The translations under genes were made by a program, and so were the position numbers. A stretch of 64,000 nt of DNA from Celeribacter baekdonensis. GTDB taxonomy: Bacteria > Pseudomonadota > Alphaproteobacteria > Rhodobacterales > Rhodobacteraceae. The DNA lies in assembly GCF_900102315.1 (NCBI RefSeq), contig NZ_FNBL01000013.1, positions 53,560-117,559 of the forward strand, read 5' to 3'. This document shows, one piece after another, positions 27,224 through 35,994 of the stretch; positions within the stretch are counted from its first letter, which is position 1; each line of letters begins with the position of its first letter. The notes under the pieces were generated by a model. The model searched no databases. It saw only the letters and a list, made by a program, of their open reading frames with translations, and had not been told where the DNA came from.

Positions 27224-28415
27224 GGCGATTTCTCCTTGGGTCGGGGATCAAAAAATAGGTCGCAAGGGCAAAGCACAGGCAAGCGGCCATGGCTGCAAAA
27301 GACCACCACCCGCCAAATTGCTCCGCCAGATAAGCAAAGGTGAAAGGGGCCGAGGCGTTGACCGCCATTTGCACAAAGGACATCCAGCCCAGCCGCGCGC
27401 CGTAACCTTGCTGCCCAAACAGAGCGAGCGGCAACGTGCCTCGGGCAATGGTCTTGATTCCATCCCCCATGCCATAGAGCGCGGCAGCACAGAGCAGGCC
27501 GATGAAACTGGCTCCAAACCCCAGAAGGAGGATAAACCCGGCAATCATCAACCCAAGCGACATAGCGTAGGTCACAAGCGGATAGAGGTTGCGGCTTACG
27601 AGCATTTCAAACCCGCGCCCCACGGTTTTAAACGGTCCGATCACGGCCCCGGCAAAGGCGGCAGCGGCGGCCGTGTGCCCCAATGTCTGCACATTGCTCA
27701 CCCAAAGCGTCATCACAGCCCCCATCACATAGCCCGAGAACACGAAGGACAAGATCATCCAAAGCATCGCTTTCTGTCGCACAGCCCCTTGCAGTTCGGG
27801 CCAGTCCTGATTCAGCGGGGTGGCGACTGCCTCCGGGCCTTTTTGCGGTCCGCCGAGGAGAACAAAATGCAGCGGCGTACAAATCAAAAGCACCATGAGG
27901 CCCAAGGTGATCCATGTGGTCTGCCAACCGAACTCATTGGCAAGGCTCAGCGTCAAAGGCCAAAAGATTGTCGAGGCCACGCCACCAAAAAGAGCAATGA
28001 TCGAAATCGCCCGCGCCGCAGGGACACGGCTCTCAATCCGCATGATCGCAGCAAAAGCGACATTGTAGAGCACGAACATGCCCGCGCCTTCGGCCAGCAA
28101 GATCGCAAGGAAAAGCCCGAATTTTCCACTCACTTGCGACAGGGACATCAGCGCCAGTCCGGCAACGATCGACCCAAGCGTCATCACCCAACGCCCGCCA
28201 AAACGATCAACCAACATGCCCGCCACGGGTGAGACAAGCCCGCCAAAGAACAGGCCCAATGACAGGATGCCAAAAACGGTCGACAGCGACAGATCGAGAT
28301 GTTCGGCCATCCGTGGCAACAGCACGGCATAGGCATACATCAGACTGCCGTAGCCCAGAATCTGCGTGAGTCCGAGGCCAACAGAAGGGATGTAATCGCG
28401 CAGATCTGGTTTCAT
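27210..28415 (-). CDS. MFS transporter, phosphonate-locus associated
   Basis: I place the start at 28415 (ATG overlapping the stop of the PhnM-like gene), giving 401 residues from 'MKPDLRDYIPSVGLGLTQI'. Twelve membrane segments can be traced, with the MFS loop 'GMLVDRFGGRW' between TM2 and TM3 and a cytoplasmic loop after TM6 ('LLGGPQKGPEAVATP'). The cargo is unknown; uptake or export of an organophosphorus compound is only suggested by the operon. It overlaps the TIM-barrel gene by 14 bases. Confidence 0.85.
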   Translation of the reverse strand: MKPDLRDYIPSVGLGLTQILGYGSLMYAYAVLLPRMAEHLDLSLSTVFGILSLGLFFGGLVSPVAGMLVDRFGGRWVMTLGSIVAGLALMSLSQVSGKFGLFLAILLAEGAGMFVLYNVAFAAIMRIESRVPAARAISIIALFGGVASTIFWPLTLSLANEFGWQTTWITLGLMVLLICTPLHFVLLGGPQKGPEAVATPLNQDWPELQGAVRQKAMLWMILSFVFSGYVMGAVMTLWVSNVQTLGHTAAAAAFAGAVIGPFKTVGRGFEMLVSRNLYPLVTYAMSLGLMIAGFILLLGFGASFIGLLCAAALYGMGDGIKTIARGTLPLALFGQQGYGARLGWMSFVQMAVNASAPFTFAYLAEQFGGWWSFAAMAACLCFALATYFLIPDPRRNRHVAA

Positions 28416-29623
28416 CCGGCGGACTGACCGCGATAGGCGCACCGCCCACCAACCCAAGTGCCCAGCACCGAGGGCGCATGGCCCTCAGGCCAGTCGATCA
28501 GCACAAGATCGGCGCGTTTGCCAAGCGCGATCTCACCCCGGTCGCTCAGGTTCATCGCCCGCGCCGGGCCAGCGGAGACCAGAGACCAAATCGCGCTGCG
28601 ATCCGCACGTTTATCGGCGTCCAACCGCGCCACGGCGGCCAACATCGCCGGATAAAAATAATCCGAGGCCAAGACGTCGCAAAGCCCCGATTCCACCATG
28701 TCGCCCGCGCTCAAAGAACCGATGTGACTGCCGCCACGGGCGGCGTTGGGCGCGCCAAAGATGATCAGATCGCCCCTGTCGCGCGCGGCCAGAGCCGCCT
28801 CCATCACCATGGGAAATTCCGCTGCTCTCGCGCCCAAAGCGCGGAAATAGCTCCGGGTTTCAGAGCGGGTGTCATCATGGCTTAACATCGGTGCGCCGGC
28901 TTTGCGGCCCAGATCGGTGACCCTGTCGATGGCCGCAGGCACGTCAGACCGCCGTTCCCAGACACGGGCCAAAAGCGCGACGTATTCGGCATTGGTAAGC
29001 CCCGAACGATGCGCCTTGGCCGCGATGCGGGCGGTCATCCGGGGATCATTGAGATCGGCCACGGAAAACGCGGGTGAAAATTCAAACGCCCGCTCCTGGA
29101 TCGCAACATCAAACCCGCGCATGGTCATGGACGTGTGATCATTAAAGGCGATGGAGGGCAAAAACGGCGCGCCAAGCGCCCATTCGATGACATCGAGCGC
29201 CTCAAGAGCAAAGGTTTCCCAGCGCAGTTGAACCCGGTTTTCAACCGTGAGGCGTGGGGCCAAATCCAACAACGCCTGCATCATATGGCGACCGCGCGCC
29301 ACATCGCGCAGCCCCGGTTCCCAGCCGAGCGTGACGGCATGATAGGCGGTCGCGATGCCGTTGGAGGCGAGTTGTCGGTCGGTGTCGATCACTGCGGCCT
29401 CAAGCGGAAAAAAGACGCCGGGACGGGGCATGAGTTGGCGTTCAAACGCATCGCCATGGACGTCGATCAACGCGGGGGCAAGGGTTTTACCCTTGGCATC
29501 AATGATGTCGCCCTGCGCCGGACCGTCGATTTCAACGATATGGCCGTCAAACACGGTGACATTGACCTGTGCGATCTCGCCGGGGAGGTAGACGGTTGCG
29601 CCTTGGAACGTGTGTAGGGTCAT
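28412..29623 (-). CDS. Second PhnM-like amidohydrolase
   Basis: The 403-residue protein is a PhnM-type amidohydrolase clearly different from the phnM at 20777-21958. Shared family segments are 'ALIDVHGDAFERQLMPRPGVFFPLE', 'FNDHTSM' (where PhnM has MDHTPGQ), 'MLSHDDTRSETRSYF' and 'GPARAMNLSDRGEIALGKRADLVLI'. The HGD, DHT and HDD metal motifs are all kept, so it is probably active. It may accept a different phosphonate nucleoside or ester. It heads an operon with the MFS and TIM-barrel genes, behind a site like the phnF operator. Confidence 0.85.
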   Translation of the reverse strand: MTLHTFQGATVYLPGEIAQVNVTVFDGHIVEIDGPAQGDIIDAKGKTLAPALIDVHGDAFERQLMPRPGVFFPLEAAVIDTDRQLASNGIATAYHAVTLGWEPGLRDVARGRHMMQALLDLAPRLTVENRVQLRWETFALEALDVIEWALGAPFLPSIAFNDHTSMTMRGFDVAIQERAFEFSPAFSVADLNDPRMTARIAAKAHRSGLTNAEYVALLARVWERRSDVPAAIDRVTDLGRKAGAPMLSHDDTRSETRSYFRALGARAAEFPMVMEAALAARDRGDLIIFGAPNAARGGSHIGSLSAGDMVESGLCDVLASDYFYPAMLAAVARLDADKRADRSAIWSLVSAGPARAMNLSDRGEIALGKRADLVLIDWPEGHAPSVLGTWVGGRCAYRGQSAG

Positions 29624-29687
29624 GAGGGGCGCTGCTCTAATGGATTGGCCGAGGCACAGCCAAGGATCGTTTGGATCTTGGGGGCAT

Positions 29688-29703
29688 AATCGTACGGATG
29701 AAT
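29688..29703. promoter_or_regulatory. Third PhnF-like operator half-site
   Basis: On the minus strand ATTCATCCG (29695-29703) repeats the left half of the phnF palindrome, followed by a degenerate right half (TACGATT). It lies about 70 bases before the PhnM-like gene. On its own it is weak, but it fits the other two sites. Confidence 0.4.
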
Positions 29704-29812
29704 TTCACCGCAAAGCATATTCTGCGTGACGCGGATGCGAAGTTTTTGTGACGATACTGTCCCAGCGGCGGGAGACCCAGCCGGTAGTCACTAAACCAAG
29801 AGACACCCAAAA

Positions 29813-29840
29813 CAAAGGACGCCCCGAAGAGCGCCCTTTG
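29813..29840 (-). terminator. Terminator after aapP
   Basis: CAAAGG..CGC (29813-29823) pairs with GCG..CCTTTG (29831-29840). It lies 30 bases beyond the aapP stop on the minus strand. A short direct repeat, GTCTGTGATG twice, separates it from the stop. Confidence 0.5.
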
Positions 29841-29870
29841 GTCTGTGATGGTCTGTGATGTGGTGTCGGT

Positions 29871-30659
29871 TTAGTGGCCGAGGATCTGAGACAGAAACAG
29901 TTTGGTGCGATCCGATTTCGGATTGTTGAAAAACTCTTCCGGCTCGTTTTGTTCGACGATTTGACCTTGGTCCATGAAGATCACGCGGTTGGCGACCTGA
30001 CGGGCAAAACCCATTTCATGGGTCACGCAGAGCATGGTCATGCCCTCTTCGGCCAGTTCGATCATGGTGTCGAGCACCTCTTTGATCATCTCCGGGTCAA
30101 GCGCCGAGGTCGGTTCGTCAAACAACATGATCCGCGGTTTCATGCACAGCGAGCGGGCAATGGCCACGCGCTGCTGCTGCCCGCCCGAAAGCATGCCGGG
30201 GTATTTGTCGGCCTGTTCCGGGATTTTCACTTTTTCGAGGAAATGCATCGCGATCTCTTCGGCCTCGCGTTTCGGCGTTTTGCGGACCCACATCGGTGCA
30301 AGGGTGCAGTTTTCCAAGATGGTGAGATGCGGAAACAGGTTGAAGTGCTGAAAGCACATGCCGACTTCCGAACGGATTTTGTCGATGTTTTTCAAATCCG
30401 AAGTCAATTCGGTGCCATCGACAATGATCTTGCCTTTTTGGTGCTCTTCAAGGCGGTTGATACAACGGATCATTGTCGATTTGCCGGAGCCAGACGGCCC
30501 GGCGATGACGATCCGCTCCCCGCGATTGACGGTCAGGTTGATGTCACGCAACACGTGAAACTCCCCATACCATTTGTTCATATTGACGATCTGAACGGCC
30601 ACCTCATCGGAGACGGTCAGCTTCGAGCGGTCGATTGTGCGGTCTTCTGCGAGAGACAT
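29871..30659 (-). CDS. aapP: General L-amino-acid ABC transporter ATPase
   Basis: The 262-residue ATPase has the Walker A 'GPSGSGKST', the Q-loop '[15 protein letters not shown]', the signature '[15 protein letters not shown]', the Walker B 'IMLFDEP' and the switch His in '[21 protein letters not shown]'. These are typical of polar amino acid importers. It ends the aapJQMP operon. AapP/BztD-type systems take up glutamate, glutamine and other amino acids in alphaproteobacteria. Confidence 0.94.
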   Translation of the reverse strand: MSLAEDRTIDRSKLTVSDEVAVQIVNMNKWYGEFHVLRDINLTVNRGERIVIAGPSGSGKSTMIRCINRLEEHQKGKIIVDGTELTSDLKNIDKIRSEVGMCFQHFNLFPHLTILENCTLAPMWVRKTPKREAEEIAMHFLEKVKIPEQADKYPGMLSGGQQQRVAIARSLCMKPRIMLFDEPTSALDPEMIKEVLDTMIELAEEGMTMLCVTHEMGFARQVANRVIFMDQGQIVEQNEPEEFFNNPKSDRTKLFLSQILGH

Positions 30660-30674
30660 ATCCGGTCTCCTTTC

Positions 30675-31991
30675 TTAACGGTGATCGGTGCGGAGCTTGC
30701 GCTCCAGCCACTGTGAATAACGAGACATAGAGAAACAGCAGACCCAAAAGATAAGTCCGATGAAGATGTAGAGTTCCCAGGTGATGCCGTTCCATGCGGA
30801 GTTTGCGCGGATCGCCTGAGCGGCGGCGAGCATGTCGAAAATGCCGATGAAAAAGACCAGAGTGGTGTCTTTGAACAGGCCGATAAAGGTGTTCACGATG
30901 CCCGGAATCGAGATTTTCAACGCTTGCGGCATGATAATAAGCCGCTGTGCTTTCCAATAGTCGAGACCCAGCGCATCGGCGGCCTCGTATTGACCCTTTG
31001 GCAGGGCGGCAAGGCCGCCGCGGATCACTTCGGCCATATAGGCGGAGGAGAACAAGGTCACCATGACGATCACGCGCAGGGTGAGGTCAAACTCGGTATC
31101 GGGTGGCAGGAAGTAGTTGAGCAACAGCGAGGCGGTGAACAGCAAGGTGATCAGTGGCACGCCGCGCAGGAATTCGATGAAACCGACACAGATCATTTTC
31201 ACCAAAGGCAGATCGGATTGACGCCCCAAGGCAAGGATGATGCCCAACGGCAAAGACAAAGCGATGCCAGAGACGCCGATGATCACGGAGATGACAAAAC
31301 CGCCAAGCTCGCGGCTTTGGATTTCACGCAAGGCCAAGAGCGGCATAGTGTCGTTGAGCGCCGAGACCACAATGGGGCCAAGGATCATCCACCACACAAA
31401 AGCGGCGACAGCAGAGACCAGAGCGGTCAGGCCAGAGCCAAGATAACGCGCCGCGACGGAGGCGGTGAAATAGGCAATCCCAAAGCCGACAGCCACAGAA
31501 ATCGGCCCCCAAAGCGAGCCCCCCCAGATCAGCCAGACCATGACAAAGGGATAGGCCATGGTGATCCACATCATCTTGCGCGGCAGTGCATCGAACAGCA
31601 CCGGCAAGATCGCGAGGATCAACAGGACAAAGGCGACATGGGTGCGCCAATATTCGGTGGAGGGGAAGAAGGTTCCATAGACGATCTGGTTCCAACGCTC
31701 GTTGATGACGGCCCAACAGGCATGATGGGTATTGCCATAGCGTTCGTTCAGAATGGCGCGGCATTCCTGCAAGGAATCCGCGGTCCAAACCCCGCCAAAG
31801 GCCCAAGGCACGAGCGCTTGCAACAGGGTGAACACCAGATAAAGCGAAACCAGTGTCAAAATCGTGTTGAACCAGCCCGAAAACAGGTTTTCACGGACCC
31901 ATTTGGAGGCCCCAACCTGTCCTCGCGGGGCCGGTTGTTGTTCTAAAATTTCAGAGCGCACATAGGCGATGGTTGAATTTTGTTTGACCAT
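30675..31991 (-). CDS. aapM: General L-amino-acid ABC transporter permease AapM
   Basis: The 438-residue permease has a soluble N-terminus, several added N-terminal membrane segments (the long form typical of AapM/BztC) and the His/Glu/Gln-type permease core in the C-terminal half: 'LGIILALGRQSDLPLVKMICVGFIEFLRGVPLIT' region and the coupling loop 'EAADALGLDYWKAQRLIIMPQALKISIP'. It pairs with AapQ, from which it is separated by one base. Confidence 0.93.
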   Translation of the reverse strand: MVKQNSTIAYVRSEILEQQPAPRGQVGASKWVRENLFSGWFNTILTLVSLYLVFTLLQALVPWAFGGVWTADSLQECRAILNERYGNTHHACWAVINERWNQIVYGTFFPSTEYWRTHVAFVLLILAILPVLFDALPRKMMWITMAYPFVMVWLIWGGSLWGPISVAVGFGIAYFTASVAARYLGSGLTALVSAVAAFVWWMILGPIVVSALNDTMPLLALREIQSRELGGFVISVIIGVSGIALSLPLGIILALGRQSDLPLVKMICVGFIEFLRGVPLITLLFTASLLLNYFLPPDTEFDLTLRVIVMVTLFSSAYMAEVIRGGLAALPKGQYEAADALGLDYWKAQRLIIMPQALKISIPGIVNTFIGLFKDTTLVFFIGIFDMLAAAQAIRANSAWNGITWELYIFIGLIFWVCCFSMSRYSQWLERKLRTDHR

Positions 31992-31992
31992 C

Positions 31993-33213
31993 TTAACGCT
32001 CCTTCAACTTCATGGATTTGTTGTAGACGTTCATGCCCGACGAAATGATCAGAGAGACGATGAGATAAATCAGCATCATCAAAAGCATACATTCAAGCTC
32101 GCGCCCGGTGTTGTTCATCGTCGTCCCGCCCAGGGTGGCACGCAAATCTTGATAGCCAACGGCCAAAGCGAGAGAGGAGTTTTTGGTCAGGTTGAGGAAC
32201 TGAGAGATCAGCGGCGGGATGATGACGCGGAGCGCCTGCGGCAAGATCACAAGGTTCATTGTACGTGAAGGGCGAATGCCCAGGGCAAAGGCCGCTTCGG
32301 TCTGGCCCTTGGAGACCGCGAGAATGCCGGAGCGGACGATCTCGGCGATAAAGGCGCCAGTGTAGATCGACAGCGCCAGCCAAAGCGCGATCATCGAGTT
32401 GCTAAGCTGAATGCCTCCCTGAAAGTTAAAGCCTTTGAGCGCCGGGGAATCAAAGGTGATTGGAGCGCCCAAAGCCAAGTAAACCAAAAGCGTCGGCGCG
32501 ATGAAGATCGCCAGTTTGATCCAGGCGGTTGGCAGGATTTGCCCGGTCGCTTCAAACCGGCGCTGCGCCCATTTGCCAAAGGACCAGAGGGCCAGAAGCG
32601 ACAGTAAGAACGTGACAATCACAAAGACGGAACCTGCGCCCCAAACCGGCATGGGAATGTATGTCCCCCGGTTGGTCACCGCGACCGTGTCCCAAAGCCA
32701 CATCGACGCAGTCGGCGTTTCGCCACGAAAGGCGCTTGGCTGTGGCAGGGCTTCGGACAGAACCGCCATGGTGGCGATGATCCAGATCACAACCGGAATG
32801 TTGCGGAAGGTTTCGACATAGACCGTCATGACCTTGGCCACGAGCCAGTTTTTCGACAGGCGCAACACACCGGCTGTGACCCCCACCAAGGTTGCCAGAA
32901 TGCACCCCAGGAAGGCGACAAGAAGCGTGTTCAACAAGCCAACCATGGCGGCTCGGAAATTGCTCGATGTCGAGTCATATTCGATCAAGGTCTGCTGGAT
33001 GTCATAATTGGACGGGTTGCGCAAAAACGTGAAATCAATTTCCTTGCCAAGATTGGCAAGATTGATCGTCACGTTACGGACAAGTATCCAGCCAACCAGC
33101 ATGAAGGCTATAAAAACAATGACTTGGATCGTGATCGAGCGATACCGCGTATCGTAAATCAACTGACTGAGCCGAAAACCCTGGCTTTGCGGTATATCTG
33201 TAAGTGTCGTCAT
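31993..33213 (-). CDS. aapQ: General L-amino-acid ABC transporter permease AapQ
   Basis: I chose the ATG at 33213 ('MTTLTDIPQSQGFRLSQLIYDTRYR'), as GGGGA lies about 10 bases upstream; an ATG 36 bases further up is possible. The ~406-residue protein has the AapQ/BztB layout: one early membrane segment, a long periplasmic insert and the permease core with 'TVYVETFRNIPVVIWIIATM' and the coupling loop 'EAAFALGIRPSRTMNLVILPQALRVIIPPL'. Confidence 0.93.
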   Translation of the reverse strand: MTTLTDIPQSQGFRLSQLIYDTRYRSITIQVIVFIAFMLVGWILVRNVTINLANLGKEIDFTFLRNPSNYDIQQTLIEYDSTSSNFRAAMVGLLNTLLVAFLGCILATLVGVTAGVLRLSKNWLVAKVMTVYVETFRNIPVVIWIIATMAVLSEALPQPSAFRGETPTASMWLWDTVAVTNRGTYIPMPVWGAGSVFVIVTFLLSLLALWSFGKWAQRRFEATGQILPTAWIKLAIFIAPTLLVYLALGAPITFDSPALKGFNFQGGIQLSNSMIALWLALSIYTGAFIAEIVRSGILAVSKGQTEAAFALGIRPSRTMNLVILPQALRVIIPPLISQFLNLTKNSSLALAVGYQDLRATLGGTTMNNTGRELECMLLMMLIYLIVSLIISSGMNVYNKSMKLKER

Positions 33214-33317
33214 AAGAGACGGTCCCCTGTTTCCCCTGAATAAACCCATACCCCGCGCGATCCCATGGTCCGCGCGCCGAAATGTTTGACTATCGTTTGG
33301 GTAGCGTCAGAACGGAA

Positions 33318-33343
33318 AAGGGCGCGGTATGACCCGCGCCCTT
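33318..33343 (-). terminator. Hairpin between aapJ and aapQ
   Basis: AAGGGCGCGG (33318-33327) pairs perfectly with CCGCGCCCTT (33334-33343). It lies 15 bases beyond the aapJ stop and about 105 before aapQ. Such hairpins commonly let the binding protein be made in excess over the permeases. Confidence 0.65.
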
Positions 33344-33357
33344 CCCACATTATGATC

Positions 33358-34383
33358 TTAACGGAAGGGCGGCGAGTAGATCAGGCCACCTTCGGTCCAA
33401 AGGGCGTTCAAGCCACGCGCCAGGCCCACCGGAGTGTTCTCACCGATGTTTTTCTCAAAGCTTTCGCCGTAGTTGCCAACTTGGGTGATAACGTTGTACG
33501 CCCACGCATTGTCAAGCCCCAGCATCGCGCCAAGTTCGCCTTCGACGCCCAGAAGACGGTTGATCTCCGGGTTCTCAGTGCCTTTGACAAGTTCCGGCGC
33601 ATTGGCGGAGGTCACACCAAATTCTTCAGCAGTGACCATCGCATTCAACGTCCAGCGCACGATGTCACCCCAGTTGTCGTCACCGTGACGCACAAGCGGG
33701 CCAAGCGGCTCTTTGGAGATGATTTCCGGCAGAACGACATAGGCTTCCGGGGTTTCGAAAGAGGCGCGCGATGCGGCCAGAGCGGAGGCGTCTGTGGTGT
33801 AGACGTCACATGCACCTGCAAGGAACTGGGTCTGAGCTTCGGTAAAGCTTTCAACCGGAACCGGTTCGTAATCCATGTTGTTCACACGGAAATAGTCGGC
33901 AAGGTTGAGTTCGGTGGTGGTGCCGGTTTCGATACACACGGTCGCACCAGCCAGTTCTTTTGCGGAGGACACACCGAGGGCTTTCGGGACCATAAAGCCC
34001 TGACCATCGTAATAGTTCACGCCCACAAAGGTGTTTTTGAGATCCACATCACGAGAGAAGGTCCAGGTGGTGTTCCGTGCCAGCATATCGACTTCGCCGG
34101 ATGCCAGTGCGGTGAAACGCACAGCGGAGGTCAGCGGAGTGTATTCAACTTTTTCAGCATCGCCGAGAACGGCCGCGGCAACAGCGCGACACAGATCAAC
34201 GTCGAAACCGATATATTTACCGTTTGCGTCCGGCGCAGCAAAGCCGGGAGTGCCCGGGTTCACGCCGCATTTGAGCGCGCCGCGCTCTTGGACGGCGGCA
34301 AGTGTTGACGAATCTTGAGCCATCGCCGCACCAGCGGCAAGGCCAGCCATCGTCAGCGCGCCAAGAAATACGGATTTTTTCAT
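33358..34383 (-). CDS. aapJ: Amino-acid-binding periplasmic protein AapJ
   Basis: The start at 34383 gives a Sec signal peptide 'MKKSVFLGALTMAGLAAGAAMAQ' directly after a GAAGAGG ribosome site. The 341-residue product is a family-3 solute-binding protein of the long AapJ/BztA group: 'ALKCGVNPGTPGFAAPDANGKYIGFDVDLCRAVAAAV' region, 'DMLARNTTWTFSRDV', 'GTTTELNLADYF' and 'KEPLGPLVRHGDDNWGDIVRW'. A hairpin with GCGCCG/CGGCGC arms (34404-34419) lies in its leader. Confidence 0.95.
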   Translation of the reverse strand: MKKSVFLGALTMAGLAAGAAMAQDSSTLAAVQERGALKCGVNPGTPGFAAPDANGKYIGFDVDLCRAVAAAVLGDAEKVEYTPLTSAVRFTALASGEVDMLARNTTWTFSRDVDLKNTFVGVNYYDGQGFMVPKALGVSSAKELAGATVCIETGTTTELNLADYFRVNNMDYEPVPVESFTEAQTQFLAGACDVYTTDASALAASRASFETPEAYVVLPEIISKEPLGPLVRHGDDNWGDIVRWTLNAMVTAEEFGVTSANAPELVKGTENPEINRLLGVEGELGAMLGLDNAWAYNVITQVGNYGESFEKNIGENTPVGLARGLNALWTEGGLIYSPPFR

Positions 34384-34610
34384 GTTTACCTCTTCCTGAT
34401 ACTGCGCCGTTTTCGGCGCTTCTTTTCCGATCCCCTCCGGGTCGGGAACGTTACCAAAGTGAGCAATTGCCCCTTCGATGAGCGTAGTTTGGAGGGATTC
34501 ATTCAAGAACGTCAAGAGTGGGATCACGATTCTGCATGATAACCGTGCGTTCGCCCAAACCGCTTGCGGAAATGCGCGTGAATTCAGCAAGGCAACTGCA
34601 GGAGCGCCAC

Positions 34611-35318
34611 TTAATTGACCAAGCGGTAAAAGAGTTCTGCATGAACAAAGCTTTGGCGCTTGATTTCGGCGCTCTCACTGGCCTCTTCGTCCTCGCCCCA
34701 TTGTTCAATTTGGTACAGTTCATCAAGGCGCGATCGCATCCATGCCTCGTCTGCAGACAACTTCCCATGGGTGACCGCAAGGCCAAGAATCAGCGAGCCT
34801 GACAGGCTGACCAGATCGTGAAACGCCGCCAGTTCGAATGCGTTGAACCCATGGCTCTTGGCGCGCAGGACCTGCAACGCCTCCGCCTCCTGTGGCACAT
34901 GCATGATGCCCGTCCGGGGATGAAGCCGCACACCAAACGCCTCTTCGGCCCAGTCGAGAAGGGGGTCCCACTGCTCCGCCTGACGCTCCACCAACTCGCG
35001 CGGATGGGCGGCGCGGTAACAGAGCAAATCACTGTCCCCATAATCGGCCAGCAAATTGGCAACCTCGGCGTGTTGAATGGCGACTTTATCAATGGCGGCA
35101 TTGGCGCTGCGGGTGGCGGGCATGGTGTTTGGGCCAATCTCCCCCTCCTGCGCCTCCCATTCCGCCGCGATCACCTCGGCCAAAGCACGGGTCGGGACGA
35201 TCAGCGGCGCTTTGGCAGGGGTGCGCACCGGACGGCCATCCAGACGGATTTCAAACCCGCCCTCAACGGCCTCAACCGTGGTCTTTTTCCAAAACCGCTT
35301 TGCCTTCCATTCGGACAC
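34611..35318 (-). CDS. ATP12-family F1-ATPase assembly chaperone
   Basis: The 235-residue protein is an ATP12 homologue, which in mitochondria binds the F1 alpha subunit during assembly; alphaproteobacteria share it. Typical segments are 'KRFWKKTTVEAVEGGFEIRLDGRPVRTPAKAPLIVP', 'AAEWEAQEGEIGPNTMPATRSANAAIDKV' and 'DLLCYRAAHPRELVERQAEQWDPLLDWAE' (each given in part). The best start is a GTG at 35318, 4 bases after the HAD gene stop, with GGAAAGGGTGA upstream. Confidence 0.85.
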   Translation of the reverse strand: MSEWKAKRFWKKTTVEAVEGGFEIRLDGRPVRTPAKAPLIVPTRALAEVIAAEWEAQEGEIGPNTMPATRSANAAIDKVAIQHAEVANLLADYGDSDLLCYRAAHPRELVERQAEQWDPLLDWAEEAFGVRLHPRTGIMHVPQEAEALQVLRAKSHGFNAFELAAFHDLVSLSGSLILGLAVTHGKLSADEAWMRSRLDELYQIEQWGEDEEASESAEIKRQSFVHAELFYRLVN

Positions 35319-35322
35319 GTCG

Positions 35323-35994
35323 TCACCCTTTCCACATCTCATCCAAGGCCGCATTGAGCTGGCCAAAATCATCCAAAACCACATGCGCGCCCGCAGCCAT
35401 GAGCGCCTCACCCCCATGATAGCCCCAGCGCACACCAATCCCTTGGACCCGTGACGCGCGGGCCATTTCCATGTCATAGGTCGTATCGCCAATCACCACC
35501 GCCTCGGACGCCGCGACATTACAATCGGTGAGGCAACTCAGCACCATCGAAGGATGCGGTTTGGAAGGGTGATCATCGGCGCATTGCGTGGTGACAAACA
35601 GATCGGCAAACGCCCAATCGGCCAGCAGCGCATCCAAACCCCGGCGGCTTTTCCCGGTCGCAATCGCCAACACAACATCGCCCTGCGCGCCCAAAGTCCG
35701 CAGAGCCTCTTCGGCACCGGGATAAAGCGGCGAGGCGGCGGCGCCCTGTTTCAAACGATGGGTTTGGAACGCGTCCTTATAGCCATCAACCATCCGCGCA
35801 ATCGCGGCGTCATCCGCCTCAGGTGCAAGTTCGCGCATCGCCACCGGCAAAGACAGACCAACGATGGACAGGATGGTGTCACGGTCCGGGGCCGCCTGCC
35901 CTACGGTCGCAAATGCGGCTTCCATCGACATGATGATATGAGCCTGACTGTCGACCAGTGTGCCGTCTACGTCGAATATAACGAGTTTGGTCAT
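35323..35994 (-). CDS. HAD-family phosphatase, Gph-like
   Basis: The 223-residue protein has HAD motif I 'FDVDGTLVDS', motif II 'AIATGKSRRGLD' (Thr), motif III Lys in 'HPSKPHP' and motif IV 'VIGDTTYDMEMA'. The helical cap places it in the phosphoglycolate-phosphatase/beta-phosphoglucomutase group. It is coupled to the pseudouridine synthase gene upstream by a 4-base overlap. The substrate is not determined. Confidence 0.87.
   Translation of the reverse strand: MTKLVIFDVDGTLVDSQAHIIMSMEAAFATVGQAAPDRDTILSIVGLSLPVAMRELAPEADDAAIARMVDGYKDAFQTHRLKQGAAASPLYPGAEEALRTLGAQGDVVLAIATGKSRRGLDALLADWAFADLFVTTQCADDHPSKPHPSMVLSCLTDCNVAASEAVVIGDTTYDMEMARASRVQGIGVRWGYHGGEALMAAGAHVVLDDFGQLNAALDEMWKG

Noticed and set aside
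26882..28232. Plus-strand ORFs opposite the MFS and TIM-barrel genes
   Set aside because: They are antisense frames, rich in Arg, His and Pro, typical of shadows; the minus-strand proteins have clear motifs.
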